A DNA stretch of 64,000 nucleotides from Desulfallas sp. Bu1-1. GTDB taxonomy: Bacteria; Bacillota; Desulfotomaculia; Desulfotomaculales; Desulfallaceae. This document shows, in pieces, positions 43,119 through 52,430 of the stretch; within the stretch, counting starts at the first letter, position 1, and the number at the start of each line of letters is the position of its first letter. The notes beneath the pieces are model-generated. The model was not told the origin of the DNA, made no database searches, and saw only the letters and a list, made by a program, of their open reading frames with translations. The DNA lies in NCBI RefSeq assembly GCF_015594625.1, contig NZ_JADNRQ010000001.1:457986-521985 (forward strand), read 5' to 3'. A program made the position numbers and the translations under genes.

Positions 43119-43817
43119 ATGCCCCACAGTATCAAGTGGCTGGGACACGCGGCCTGCCAGATCACCACGGAAAGCGGCAAAGTAATTTTGATCGACCCCT
43201 GGATTACGGGAAACCCCGCCTGCCCCGTAAAAAAGGACGACATTAAACGCGCGGACCTGATCCTGGTTACGCATGACCACTTTGACCATCTCGGCACGGA
43301 TATCCCCGATTTGGTCAAGGCCACCGGAGCAACGGTGATAGCCCAGCCGGAACTGGCGGGCGCTTTGCAGGAAGCGGGAGTGGCCGCGGAAAATATTATC
43401 TTCGGCATGGGGATGAACATCGGCGGCCGGGTGGAAGCGGCCGGCGTCCAGGTGGTGATGACCCAGGCCTTTCACTCCGGCACGGCGGGGGATGCCGTGG
43501 GTTACATTATTATCCTGGAAGACGGCAAGACTATTTATCATGCAGGAGATACGGGCATTTTCGCCAGCATGGAACTGCTGGGCCGAATTTACAGTATTGA
43601 TGTTGCCCTGTTGCCGATCGGCAGTGTATTTGTCATGGACCCGGTTCAGGCTGCGTACAGCCTGACCTTGCTGAAACCCGGGCGAGTAGTTCCCATCCAT
43701 TACGGAACCTTCCCCATTCTGGTGCAGGACGCCGCAGAATTTGTCAAGCTGGCCGGTGAAAAGGCGCCCGGGGTGAAAGTTGAGGTTATCGAGCCGGGAC
43801 AGGAGATCATCCTTTAG
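43119..43817 (+). CDS. UPF0173-type metallo-beta-lactamase-fold hydrolase
   Basis: Product of 232 aa. The zinc motif is THDHFDH at residue ~48; further ligands in AFHSGTAGD, YHAGDTGIFAS and VPIHYGTFPI. Starts IKWLGHAACQITTE, typical of UPF0173/YtkL metal-dependent hydrolases with unknown substrates. Followed by a strong terminator and then the CoA-racemase-like gene. Confidence 0.87.
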   Translation: MPHSIKWLGHAACQITTESGKVILIDPWITGNPACPVKKDDIKRADLILVTHDHFDHLGTDIPDLVKATGATVIAQPELAGALQEAGVAAENIIFGMGMNIGGRVEAAGVQVVMTQAFHSGTAGDAVGYIIILEDGKTIYHAGDTGIFASMELLGRIYSIDVALLPIGSVFVMDPVQAAYSLTLLKPGRVVPIHYGTFPILVQDAAEFVKLAGEKAPGVKVEVIEPGQEIIL

Positions 43818-43837
43818 AATTTATTCCAATTTCTAAC

Positions 43838-43862
43838 AGCCCGGGAGAGCCGGGCTTTTTTG
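43838..43862 (+). terminator. Intrinsic terminator
   Basis: AGCCCGG GAGAG CCGGGCT followed by TTTTTT. Confidence 0.85.
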
Positions 43863-43878
43863 CGCAGGGGTGATAAGT

Positions 43879-45045
43879 ATGTTGGAAGGAATACGCGTGC
43901 TGGACCTGACCCGGTTGTTGCCGGGGCCTTACGCCACCATGCTGCTGGCCGACCTGGGCGCGGAAGTGATTAAAATCGAGGAGCCGGGCACCGGTGACTA
44001 TATGCGCCATTTTATGCCCCGGGTGGACGGGGTGAGCGTATTTTTCCTGGCGGTGAACAGAAACAAAAAAAGCGTTACCTTGAACTTGAAAAAGGAGCGG
44101 GGTAAGGAAATTTTCCTAGCGCTGGCCCGGGAGGCCGACGTGGTTTTTGAAGGTTTTCGCCCGGGCGTGATGGACGGCCTCGGGCTCGGGTACGAGGCCG
44201 TGCGGCAGGCAAACCCGGGAATAGTATACTGTTCCCTTTCGGGCTATGGCCGGGACGGCCCTTTTCGGGAGCGGGCGGGACATGATATCAATTACATGTC
44301 GGTCAGCGGGGCGCTGGGCATCACCGGGGTCAGGGACGCCCAGCCGGTGGTGCCGGGGATCCAGGTGGCGGACTTGACGGGCGGCATGTTTTCCGTAATT
44401 GGTATTCTGGCCGCTTTATGGCGGAGGCGGCGGGAAGGCCGCGGCGCATACCTGGATATGTCCATGACCGACGGGCTGTTTTCCATGATGTCCATTCACC
44501 TGGCCAATTTCATGGCTGCCGGAACGCCGGCGGTGCGGGGCGACATGATGCTGTCGGGCGCCCTGACCTGTTATAATATTTATCGTACCCGCGATAATGG
44601 CTACATGGCGCTGGGCGCGCTGGAGGCCAAGTTTTGGAGGAATTTCTGTATGGGGTTGGGCAGGGAGGACCTCGTTTCGGGCCACTTTTCCCGGGCGGTT
44701 GAAGAAGACCCGGTTTACCGTGAGGTGAGGGATATTTTTCTATCCCGAACAACGGAGGAATGGACGGAATTTGCCGGCCGGGTGGATTGCTGCCTTACCC
44801 CGGTGGAAAGTGTGAAACAGGTAATTAATGGTATCTATGCCCGGGAGCGCGATCTATTCATTGATGTGCCGAAGCCCGGGGGCGGTACGATGCGGCAGGT
44901 GCGCAGCCCCCTGGTGTTTTTGGAACAGGAGGCGGGGGAAATCAAGCCCCCGCCCGTTCTGGGGCAGCATAACAGGGAAATTTACGCGGGGCTTGGATTG
45001 AGCGAGACTGAACTTGCTGTGCTGCAGCAAGAAAACGTTATTTAA
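43879..45045 (+). CDS. Family III CoA transferase fold, alpha-methylacyl-CoA racemase-like
   Basis: Product of 388 aa; ATG 43879 has AGGGGTG at 8 nt. The family III opening IRVLDLTRLLPGPYATMLLA is intact. Racemase residues can be placed: His in AGHDINYMSVSG, Asp in VADLTGG, Glu in ALGALEAKFW, equivalent to His126/Asp156/Glu241 of the mycobacterial racemase. True CoA transferases have a nucleophilic Asp at the first site instead. It would interconvert R and S 2-methylacyl-CoA, feeding branched chains into beta-oxidation. Its TAA stop is inside the terminal repeat of an inserted element. Confidence 0.82.
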   Translation: MLEGIRVLDLTRLLPGPYATMLLADLGAEVIKIEEPGTGDYMRHFMPRVDGVSVFFLAVNRNKKSVTLNLKKERGKEIFLALAREADVVFEGFRPGVMDGLGLGYEAVRQANPGIVYCSLSGYGRDGPFRERAGHDINYMSVSGALGITGVRDAQPVVPGIQVADLTGGMFSVIGILAALWRRRREGRGAYLDMSMTDGLFSMMSIHLANFMAAGTPAVRGDMMLSGALTCYNIYRTRDNGYMALGALEAKFWRNFCMGLGREDLVSGHFSRAVEEDPVYREVRDIFLSRTTEEWTEFAGRVDCCLTPVESVKQVINGIYARERDLFIDVPKPGGGTMRQVRSPLVFLEQEAGEIKPPPVLGQHNREIYAGLGLSETELAVLQQENVI

Positions 45046-45305
45046 ATTTGATTTCGCTGCAAAAACTGATACTTGTAGTTGGCGCTCCGGCGGTATCAAT
45101 CGTTCGTTTCGCAATTTTACCTTTATGGCTGGAGCAACTTTTAGTTAACGCTTGCAACTTACTGCCCAACTACTTCTTCACGCCCTAAGGGGTCATGGCT
45201 CTTGGGATATGACGGGCTAGGGACCGCATCCAGTGCTCCACTCACTCCAGAAATCCGCCGGATCGCCTACCACTATGGTGTCTTTGTAGTTAAATCAAAT
45301 TTAAA
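45041..45305. repeat. MITE-like dispersed repeat, copy 2 (complete)
   Basis: 265 bp, ends are 26-bp inverted repeats differing at four positions (TTTAAATTTGATTT[C/A][G/A]CT...). Interior blocks GGCGCTCCGGCGG, CAATCGTTCGTTTCGCAATT, AGTTAACGCTTGCAACTTAC and ACTCCAGAAATCCGCCGGAT recur in other copies. No open frame. The remainder of the gap to 45479 has an AAGGGTTTTTT-type terminator at about 45341-45366 and no gene. Confidence 0.85.
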
Positions 45306-45479
45306 TTTAATTTGCTGAACTGAATTTGCTTCGTGTACACCCTTGCGAATGAAGTAAGGGTTTTTTATTTAAAAATACGACCTGTGCTGTTTAAATAATA
45401 ATCCAACCGGGGATTTTAAAAATGGCCTGTTTTTTTACAGGCTGAAACCAGGCTAAATATCTGCTGGAGGTGACAACTA

Positions 45480-45752
45480 ATGGAGCTTGAAATAGAATGG
45501 CACCAGTGGAAAAAATTATTGAGCCGGGCCGTTAACGCCGCCCAATTTATCGGCGTATCAGACGATCGGATTAACGATTTGGCTTACCGGCTGGGCGATT
45601 TTCTGGCCAAAAAGGTCGACCCCGGCAACCGGGAGCAGAGATTGCTCGTTGAGTTATGGAATGAGGCTACTGAAGATGAGAAAAAAATACTGGCGTCGCT
45701 GATTATTCGGATGGTGGAAAAGGTGGACAGGGCAGAAGAAAAAGAGCATTGA
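45480..45752 (+). CDS. DUF3243 protein
   Basis: Product of 90 aa from ATG 45480, GGAGG 8 nt upstream. Matches DUF3243 (YmfJ) features: W..WK..LS.AV, ISDDRINDLAYRLGDFLAKK pattern here GVSDDRINDLAYRLGDFLAK, VDPGNREQRLLVELW, ATEDEKKILASLI. Small helical protein of unknown function conserved in spore-forming Firmicutes. Confidence 0.85.
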   Translation: MELEIEWHQWKKLLSRAVNAAQFIGVSDDRINDLAYRLGDFLAKKVDPGNREQRLLVELWNEATEDEKKILASLIIRMVEKVDRAEEKEH

Positions 45753-45766
45753 ACCAAAGCGGTATT

Positions 45767-46309
45767 TTACCAGTCTGTCACAATTCTCAGCGGTAAGTTT
45801 TGTTCTTCCCGGCATCGTGAATCCTCTTCCACCAGGTCGCGGATACGCCGGTCCCGCAGCATGATTTGCCAGGCCGCGTTGACCGCGGCGACAAACTCTT
45901 TTTGCAGCGGTTTATTTTGAGTGATCAACGGGCAGCTGTAGGGCAGGTCCATAGTTTCATAAATCAGCAACATGGTTCCGTCCCGCTGCAGGTGAGGCGC
46001 CAGGGGGAAGAACCGGCAGGCCAGCGGGCGCGCTTCTCTGGGGCACGGGCGGGTGCAGCGCACGAAATAAACGGGTTTTGGCCAGGAGGCGGGGAAAAAG
46101 TGCTCCACCGGGTCGTGCTCCTCCCACTGCAGCCAGTTTTCCCGGCGGGTAAACATGGCTTCCTCTCCCGGGAACAGGTATATGCCCAGCTCGTCATGCT
46201 TGCCGGGCCGGCAGCAAACGCTGCCGCACAAGGTTCCGCAATCTCCGGGCAGCGGCGTGGGCCCGGCCGTAATCCGGTACAGGTACTGATAATCTTTGGG
46301 TGTAAGCAT
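45767..46309 (-). CDS. Cys-cluster (YkgJ-like) metal-chelating protein
   Basis: Product of 180 aa from ATG 46309 (GGGAG 6 nt upstream). Cys pattern GDCGTLCGSVCC, then VRCTRPCPREARPLACRFFP and YSCPL, resembles the zinc/iron-chelating YkgJ domain, which also recurs near flagellar and HD-type genes. Downstream of, and in line with, the HD-GYP gene (27 nt gap), so probably co-transcribed. Function unknown. Confidence 0.7.
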   Translation of the reverse strand: MLTPKDYQYLYRITAGPTPLPGDCGTLCGSVCCRPGKHDELGIYLFPGEEAMFTRRENWLQWEEHDPVEHFFPASWPKPVYFVRCTRPCPREARPLACRFFPLAPHLQRDGTMLLIYETMDLPYSCPLITQNKPLQKEFVAAVNAAWQIMLRDRRIRDLVEEDSRCREEQNLPLRIVTDW

Positions 46310-46336
46310 GGACAACTCCCTGAAATCAAGAGTTTA

Positions 46337-47560
46337 TTACGTGTTGATTTTTTGTTGCAAGCTTTCCGCTTCCCGGTAGCGCTCCACCAGCAGGTGCACA
46401 ATATCCCCGTCAATGGCGCCCGCGCTGACCTGGCCGGCCAGGATGTTTTCCACCTTGCTCCGGGGGAGTCCCGCCCGGTAAGGGCGGTTTTCCACCAGCG
46501 CGCTGAAAATGTCGGCCACGGCCATGATCCGCGAGCCCGGGGACAGGTTTTCACCCTTGATCCTGAAGGGGTAGCCCTCCCCGTTTAATTTTTCATGGTG
46601 GTAGGAGGCCCAGAGGTTGATTTCTTCCATGCCGTCGATGCCGCCCAGGATCAGGTGGGTGATATAGGTATGCTGTTTAATTAAATTAAATTCACGCGCG
46701 CTTAAGGCGCCGGGTTTTTCCAGGATTTCCTCCGGTATGCTCAGTTTGCCCAGGTCGTGCAGCAACCCCGCCACGTACATGTTTTTTTGCCGCGCCTCAT
46801 CGAACCCCGCCCGCCGTGCCAGGTAGGCGGCCACTTCCGCCACCAGCCTGGAGTGCCGGTAAGTGTAGGGGCTTTTCCCGTCAATAATCTCGGCAAAAAT
46901 ACGGCTGATGCCGGTAATTTCCTCCGGTCCGATGATAACCGGGCAGGCGCCCAAACGCCGTTGCAGGTGGTAGTCAATATACTGCGAGGTCAAGTCCAGC
47001 CACAGGCATTCCTTGCGGGCCACTTGGATGAATATCTCCACCAGGTCCGGGTCGAACATGGTGCCGGAATGGGCGGTGATTGTCCGGACGATTTCTTCCC
47101 GGTAGTCCAGAATGTTGCCCGGCCGCTGGGCCAGCACGTCCACCCGGTCGGCCAGAAAAATGATGCGGCTGGCCAGGGGGATGGAATCGCCCGCCAGGCC
47201 GGAACGGTTATTGCCGTCCCAGCGGTCGTGATGATGCAATATGACTTCCGCCAGCGGGGCAAGTATGCCGGTGTTGTGCAGCAGCGCAAATCCCTTCTCA
47301 CAGTGGTGCCAGGGGTCGGTTACTTCGAAATGCTCCAGTTTGGCCTTCTCCCGGAAGGTACTTGTGCCGGCGTCGTGGATGACCGCGCTGCAAAACAGGC
47401 GCATCCGGTCTTCCCCGGTCATTTGCATTTCCCCGGCGAGGTACAGCGATAGCAGCGCCACCCGCTGGTGGTGGCGCATCAGGCCCGTCCGGTTGTAATC
47501 CATGGCCAGGGACAGGGCGCTCAACAGTTTATATAGTTGAATTTGCAGTTCTCTTTGCAT
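46337..47560 (-). CDS. Tandem-HD phosphodiesterase with HD-GYP domain
   Basis: Product of 407 aa. N-terminal degenerate HD half (HHQRVALLSLYLA, FCSAVIHDAGTSTF, LHHHDRWDGNN) and C-terminal HD-GYP half (YRHSRLVAEVAAYLA, AGLLHDLGKLSIP, KQHTYITHLIL, SYHHEKLNGEGYP, MAVADIFSALVENRPYR). The metal-binding residues and the GYP motif of the second half are complete, so cyclic-di-GMP hydrolysis to GMP or pGpG is likely. No membrane segment or receiver domain. ATG 47560. Confidence 0.87.
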   Translation of the reverse strand: MQRELQIQLYKLLSALSLAMDYNRTGLMRHHQRVALLSLYLAGEMQMTGEDRMRLFCSAVIHDAGTSTFREKAKLEHFEVTDPWHHCEKGFALLHNTGILAPLAEVILHHHDRWDGNNRSGLAGDSIPLASRIIFLADRVDVLAQRPGNILDYREEIVRTITAHSGTMFDPDLVEIFIQVARKECLWLDLTSQYIDYHLQRRLGACPVIIGPEEITGISRIFAEIIDGKSPYTYRHSRLVAEVAAYLARRAGFDEARQKNMYVAGLLHDLGKLSIPEEILEKPGALSAREFNLIKQHTYITHLILGGIDGMEEINLWASYHHEKLNGEGYPFRIKGENLSPGSRIMAVADIFSALVENRPYRAGLPRSKVENILAGQVSAGAIDGDIVHLLVERYREAESLQQKINT

Positions 47561-47646
47561 TGTAACTTGGCTCCGATAAGATTATTTACATTTACATTAT
47601 TTATATTCAAAGTCGCCACGGTGTTTCCTCATGTCGCATATTAATG

Positions 47647-47718
47647 ATAATTTCACTGCAAATACCGGTACTTTATCTGGCGTTCCGGCTAAGGGATCGT
47701 GACTTTGGGGGCATGGTG
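47647..47718. repeat. MITE-like repeat, copy 3 (internally deleted)
   Basis: TTTCACTGCAAATACCGGTA then TTATCTGGCGTTCCGG match the left part of copies 2 and 5, joined directly to CTAAGGGATCGTGACTTTGG which matches their right-centre part. It abuts the ftsK stop codon at 47720. Confidence 0.65.
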
Positions 47719-47719
47719 G

Positions 47720-49978
47720 CTATGACGCCGCTGTTTTTGCTTCCCGGGGAGCTTCGCCGTTTTCAAACACCTGCCGGTACTGTTCCATGGTCATCAGCAC
47801 CGCGCGGGGTTTGCTGCCCTCGAACCCGCCCACGATGCCCCGCCGTTCCATAATATCCACCAGCCTGGCCGCCCGGGAGTAGCCGATGTGCAGCCTGCGT
47901 TGCAGCATGGAGATGGAGGCAGTGCCGCTTTCGATAAATATCCTGGTCGCCTGGGGCAGCAACTCGTCTGTTTCTTCGGTTTCCGCGGTCTCAGCCCCCG
48001 GCTGGTCTTTCAACACTTCCTCGTTGTATATTGGCCTGGCCTGGTCTTTAAGGAAGTCCACCAGGGTTTCCACTTCCCGGTCGGACAGGTAGGCGCCCTG
48101 CACCCGCACCGGCTTGGGCGCTCCCACGGGGTAAAAAAGCATGTCCCCCTTGCCCAGCAGCTTCTCTGCGCCGCCCATGTCCAGGATGGTACGGGAATCC
48201 ATCTGGCTGGAAACCGCGAAGGAGATGCGGGAGGGGATGTTGGCTTTGATCAGTCCGGTAATGACATCCACCGATGGCCGCTGGGTGGCCACCACCAGGT
48301 GAATGCCCGCCGCCCGCGCCATCTGCGCCAGGCGGCAGATGGAGTCCTCCACGTCCGCCGGTGCCACCATCATCAAGTCGGCCAGCTCGTCGATGATGAC
48401 CACGATCAGCGGCAGCGGGGTTTGCCCGGGGTCGTGATCAAACTCATCAAGCATGGCGTTGTAGCGCGTGATGTCCCTTACCCCCGCGGCGGCAAACAGG
48501 TCGTACCGGGATTCCATTTCCCGCACCGCCCAGCGCAGCGCGCCGGCGGCCTTTTTGGCGTCGGTCACCACCGGGCTGACCAGGTGGGGGATGTCGTTAT
48601 AGTTGGCCAGTTCCACCATTTTGGGGTCGACCATGAGGAACTTTACTTCGTCCGGGGTGGCCTTGAACAAAATGCTGCAAATGATGGTATTTACGCATAC
48701 GCTTTTCCCCGAGCCGGTTGCCCCCGCGATCAGCAGGTGGGGCATTTTGGCCAGGTCGGCCACCACCGGGGTTCCGGCGATGTCCTTGCCCAGCGCCACC
48801 GTCAACCGGGAGGCGGAATTGCTGAAGTTCTTGCACTCAATTAATTCCCGCAGCGATACCGTGGCGATCTCGTCGTTGGGTACCTCGATGCCCACCGCCG
48901 CCTTGCCGGGGATGGGCGCTTCGATACGCACCCCGGTCGTCGCCATGCCCAGAGCGATGTCGTCTGCCAATCCCACAATTTTGCTTACTTTTACGCCGGG
49001 TGGCGGTTGTAGTTCGTACCTGGTGATAGCGGGACCCACTGAAACATGGGTGACCCTGGCCTTGATGCCGAAGCTGTCCAGGGTTTGCTCCAGGATTTTT
49101 ACTTTTTTGCCGATATCCTGGCCGGCGGCGCTTTCACCCCGGCTTTGCGGCGGGGCCAGCAGCGTCAGCGGCGGCAGATGGTATTCCATTCCGCCGGTTC
49201 CGGCCAAGGCGGTTCCCCGCGGGCCAATCTTCGCCGGCGGCAATCCGGCCTCTTCCATGGCGGTATCGTTGTTGGTTTTCCGGTTGTCGTCCACGCCGGG
49301 AACCCTTGCTATTTCAATGGTTGGTTGTTCGCCGCCGTCGACTCCGATCAGTGGGGCGCTTTCTTCCGTCAGTTTGCGTTTGTTTTTTTTGCGTTTGGGT
49401 TGACCGGCGTCTTCCACCTCGACGAAAAGGAAATTGATTACCATGTCCCGGAGCCTTGCCGTCGCCGACCGGAGACCCAACCAGGAGGTTGTTCCCAGGT
49501 CCTTCGGGGAACCTCCGTGGCACAGGGCAAGTCCAATCAAGGCGAGGAAAAAAAGTAAAATATAAGTGCCCACGGTGCCGAAACAAAAGATAAAGGCGTA
49601 ACTGAGGACGGCGCCCAGAAGCCCCCCGCCCTCTTTTTGGAGGGCGGCATGGAATGATTCGGACAGGGGTATGTGCATGTGCAGAAATATTTGCAGGGCT
49701 CCGAAAAGAATGGCCAGGCCAAAAAACCGGTTGTTGATCGGCCAGCTGTTCCGGTATACCAGTTTGACGCCTGAAAAAATCATTAGCAGCAAAAATACCA
49801 CGTACCCGTTACCGGTTAAGATTTCCAAACCTTTTTTAATCAACAGCCCGATGGTGCCCACGGCGTCCGAAAAAATTCCCGCCAGGCCGATCAAGGCAAT
49901 GGCGATTAACGCCAGTCCCGCTAAATCAAACTTATAATCGTTGTGCTGCCCGGCCTTTTTTTTAACCGGTCTTGTCAA
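47720..49978 (-). CDS. ftsK: DNA translocase FtsK/SpoIIIE
   Basis: Product of 752 aa; TTG 49978. Residues ~20-160 hold four membrane helices, then a ~120-residue linker, then the motor: beta-domain [20 protein letters not shown], Walker [24 protein letters not shown] (Walker B), [20 protein letters not shown], and at the end the gamma winged helix ([29 protein letters not shown]). It pumps chromosomal DNA through septa, including into the forespore in spore formers. Length is typical of SpoIIIE. Confidence 0.95.
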   Translation of the reverse strand: MTRPVKKKAGQHNDYKFDLAGLALIAIALIGLAGIFSDAVGTIGLLIKKGLEILTGNGYVVFLLLMIFSGVKLVYRNSWPINNRFFGLAILFGALQIFLHMHIPLSESFHAALQKEGGGLLGAVLSYAFIFCFGTVGTYILLFFLALIGLALCHGGSPKDLGTTSWLGLRSATARLRDMVINFLFVEVEDAGQPKRKKNKRKLTEESAPLIGVDGGEQPTIEIARVPGVDDNRKTNNDTAMEEAGLPPAKIGPRGTALAGTGGMEYHLPPLTLLAPPQSRGESAAGQDIGKKVKILEQTLDSFGIKARVTHVSVGPAITRYELQPPPGVKVSKIVGLADDIALGMATTGVRIEAPIPGKAAVGIEVPNDEIATVSLRELIECKNFSNSASRLTVALGKDIAGTPVVADLAKMPHLLIAGATGSGKSVCVNTIICSILFKATPDEVKFLMVDPKMVELANYNDIPHLVSPVVTDAKKAAGALRWAVREMESRYDLFAAAGVRDITRYNAMLDEFDHDPGQTPLPLIVVIIDELADLMMVAPADVEDSICRLAQMARAAGIHLVVATQRPSVDVITGLIKANIPSRISFAVSSQMDSRTILDMGGAEKLLGKGDMLFYPVGAPKPVRVQGAYLSDREVETLVDFLKDQARPIYNEEVLKDQPGAETAETEETDELLPQATRIFIESGTASISMLQRRLHIGYSRAARLVDIMERRGIVGGFEGSKPRAVLMTMEQYRQVFENGEAPREAKTAAS

Positions 49979-50095
49979 AACAACTCCACCCCCGGCAGAT
50001 TTTGGGGAAAATTCTCTACTAGGAGCTTACCATAAAATGGGCACCAGAGCAAGGCGCTGTAATCTTTTAACAAGCGCCGGCGGCGCTTGTACCGT

Positions 50096-52105
50096 TTACC
50101 CGGACCCGCCCGCCGGTTTGGGGTCTGAAGCTGAGCTTTCCCAGTATAAATCTATGCGGTCGCCGTTGTGGACGGGGTCGGTGTACCGGGCCCTGGCGCC
50201 GTTCAGCCTCATCACCATGGTTCCTCCGGAATCGCTGGTATTTATTTTGACGTGGTTGAAGATATCCACGAAAATGGCTTCCCGCTGCGGGATGATTATT
50301 TCTTCTCCGTTGACGGTTACTTTAATACCGGGAGGCTGCCCATTGTTCATTATTTTTTCGGCGGCGTGGACTTCAATTACGTCGCCGTCGGCAACAGTAT
50401 CCCGGGTTGTTGCTTTTTGCCCGTTGATGTAAATTTCCCCCCGGGTGGTGTTTATGCCCCGCCATTTTAATATTTCACCTATAGTTGGCTGATTAACGAT
50501 CTCAAGGCTGTCGCCGGGTTTAACCGGCGCGGCTGGTCCGGCCTCGGTCCCGTTCAGCAGTGCCCGTACCGGCCAGGTTATTTCGATGCCGTTGATTAGG
50601 AGGTCCAGCGTTCTTTTTTCAGGTAAAAAATCTTCCACGCGGGCGGTCGCGTCAGCCCCATCGACGGCCTTGATGACCAGTATGTCATCGCCGTCCCGTA
50701 CCGGCGTTTGCAGGTTGGCTTCCCGGTTGCCCACGTAAATGCGGGCCGGCCGGCCCAGTTCACCGAATACGGTGTGTTCTTTTTTATTTAAAGTAAATCT
50801 GAGGTCCCTGCCGTTTTTGCAGATTAAATGCCGCGGGTCGAATTTGACCAGGCCCAGCACCTGGGAAACATTGATGTTCCTGGTGTTGAAAATTTTATAT
50901 TCACTCCCGTTTACCCTGACGGTCATAAATTCGTAACCCAACCTGGTCAGTGCCACCGTGGCGATACCGACCGCCGTTACCCCTTCCGGGCCGGACAGGA
51001 AATCGTCCCCCTCAAAAACAAAATTGCGCAAAAAGCTTCTGTCTCTGATCACCACCCGCTGCTGGTCCAGTTGTAAATGTTCCGCCAGCTTTTTCGTCAA
51101 CCCCGGGGTTTGGGCGCCACCTCCGATGCAAAATACCGACTTGGGCGGGATACCGCCGTTAAGATCCAGTATGCTGGCGCTGATGGCGCCGGCCAGCTTG
51201 TCCACCGGCGGGTTAATGATTTCCAGTGCTTGCTCTCGGGTTATACAATTGGTGATTCCGAGAATATCGGTATATGATATTTGTTCGCCCGTACCCAGCG
51301 CCTTTTTGATTTTTTCCGCCTCGTTAAATTCCACCAGGAGTTGTTCCATGATGGGTTCGGTAATCTCGTCGCCGGCCATGGGCACCATGCCGTAGGCGAC
51401 AATGCTGCCGTCACGGGTGATGGCGATGTCGGAGGTGCCGGCGCCAATGTCCACCAGGGCCAGGTTGAGCATGCGAAAACTGGGGGGTATGGCCACGTCG
51501 ATGGCGGCGATGGGTTCCAGGGTCAGGTGGACGGGCTCCAGGTTGACCCGGTGCAAAACAGAGTAAAGACTGTTGACCACTGAGACCGGCAGGAAGGTGG
51601 CCACTATTTCCGCACCGATTTTCCCGGCGCGATGCCCCAGAAGATTGGTTACGGGCATATCGTCGAGGGTGTACGTAATTACGCAGTACCCCACGCAATA
51701 ATAATCCGCGGCGTTTTCACCCTCCAGTTCCCGGTGGGCCTGCCGCAGCGCCGACAACTCCAGGCTGCGGATATCCATCTGGTCGATTTCCCGGTTTTCA
51801 TCATGCTCCATTTCCGCATGGCAGCGGATGGTTTTCAGTGAACGGCCAGCCGCCGCCACCGCCACTTTATCCAGCGCCAGCCCCGTCTTTTTTTCCAGCC
51901 CGGCCTTAATTTGCGCCACCACTTCCGCCACCCGGGGGATGTCGTGGATCTGGCCGTCGAACATTGACCGGCCTTCGTGTTCCGCCAACTCCTGGGCCAG
52001 GATTTTAAAATTTTTCCCTTCCATGCACCCCACGATGCCGATTACGGTCCTGGTCCCGATATCCAGGGCAAAAATCGTATCGCTGGTAGATTGCGGATCA
52101 ATCAT
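50096..52105 (-). CDS. FtsA-like actin-fold ATPase with long C-terminal extension
   Basis: Product of 669 aa, against 410-440 for FtsA. Residues 1-390 have the FtsA/PilM actin fold: IFALDIGTRTVIGIV, LALVDIGAGTSDIAITRDG, VFCIGGGAQTPGL. About 280 further residues form beta-rich repeats with two or three likely ubiquitin-like (ThiS/SLBB-type) units: LLINGIEITW, RGEIYINGQKATTRDTVADG, KVTVNGEEIIIPQREAI. The protein lies between spoIIIE and lgt. No ftsZ is adjacent. I infer a sporulation- or envelope-related FtsA relative rather than canonical FtsA. Confidence 0.8.
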   Translation of the reverse strand: MIDPQSTSDTIFALDIGTRTVIGIVGCMEGKNFKILAQELAEHEGRSMFDGQIHDIPRVAEVVAQIKAGLEKKTGLALDKVAVAAAGRSLKTIRCHAEMEHDENREIDQMDIRSLELSALRQAHRELEGENAADYYCVGYCVITYTLDDMPVTNLLGHRAGKIGAEIVATFLPVSVVNSLYSVLHRVNLEPVHLTLEPIAAIDVAIPPSFRMLNLALVDIGAGTSDIAITRDGSIVAYGMVPMAGDEITEPIMEQLLVEFNEAEKIKKALGTGEQISYTDILGITNCITREQALEIINPPVDKLAGAISASILDLNGGIPPKSVFCIGGGAQTPGLTKKLAEHLQLDQQRVVIRDRSFLRNFVFEGDDFLSGPEGVTAVGIATVALTRLGYEFMTVRVNGSEYKIFNTRNINVSQVLGLVKFDPRHLICKNGRDLRFTLNKKEHTVFGELGRPARIYVGNREANLQTPVRDGDDILVIKAVDGADATARVEDFLPEKRTLDLLINGIEITWPVRALLNGTEAGPAAPVKPGDSLEIVNQPTIGEILKWRGINTTRGEIYINGQKATTRDTVADGDVIEVHAAEKIMNNGQPPGIKVTVNGEEIIIPQREAIFVDIFNHVKINTSDSGGTMVMRLNGARARYTDPVHNGDRIDLYWESSASDPKPAGGSG

Positions 52106-52430
52106 GCTTAATCCTTTCTTCCGGTATAAATTTGGAGAGTTATGTAGAAAAGCATGTAATTTTGTTTGCCTAAATTATACCTTAGAGGAAAATGTTTTTT
52201 AATATATAAGATTGCAGGATATTTAAAGATAATGTCGAATAAATGCATATGAAAATTTCCGCACATTAAATCCTAATCAAAACATTTTTAAAAAACCCGT
52301 TCAGGGTTTTCTTTTTTGCATTTTTGATTTTGCTGCAAAAACCCGGTACTTGTATCTGGCGCTCCGGTGGTTTCTTCCGTGTTTCTCCAACTGGAGGCCC
52401 GCAAAATCAAACCGCCCACCAGGGGTTTTT
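52106..52430. other. Gap with terminator and repeat
   Basis: AAAACCC GTTC AGGGTTTT CTTTTTT at 52289-52313 is an intrinsic terminator; the repeat copy 4 follows. No gene seen. Confidence 0.5.
52321..52412. repeat. MITE-like repeat, copy 4 (short, both ends kept)
   Basis: Begins TTTTTGATTTTGCTGCAAAA, continues CCGGTACTTGTATCTGGCGC and ends GCAAAATCAAA, the inverted complement of its start; the interior seen in copies 2 and 5 is missing. Confidence 0.7.
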
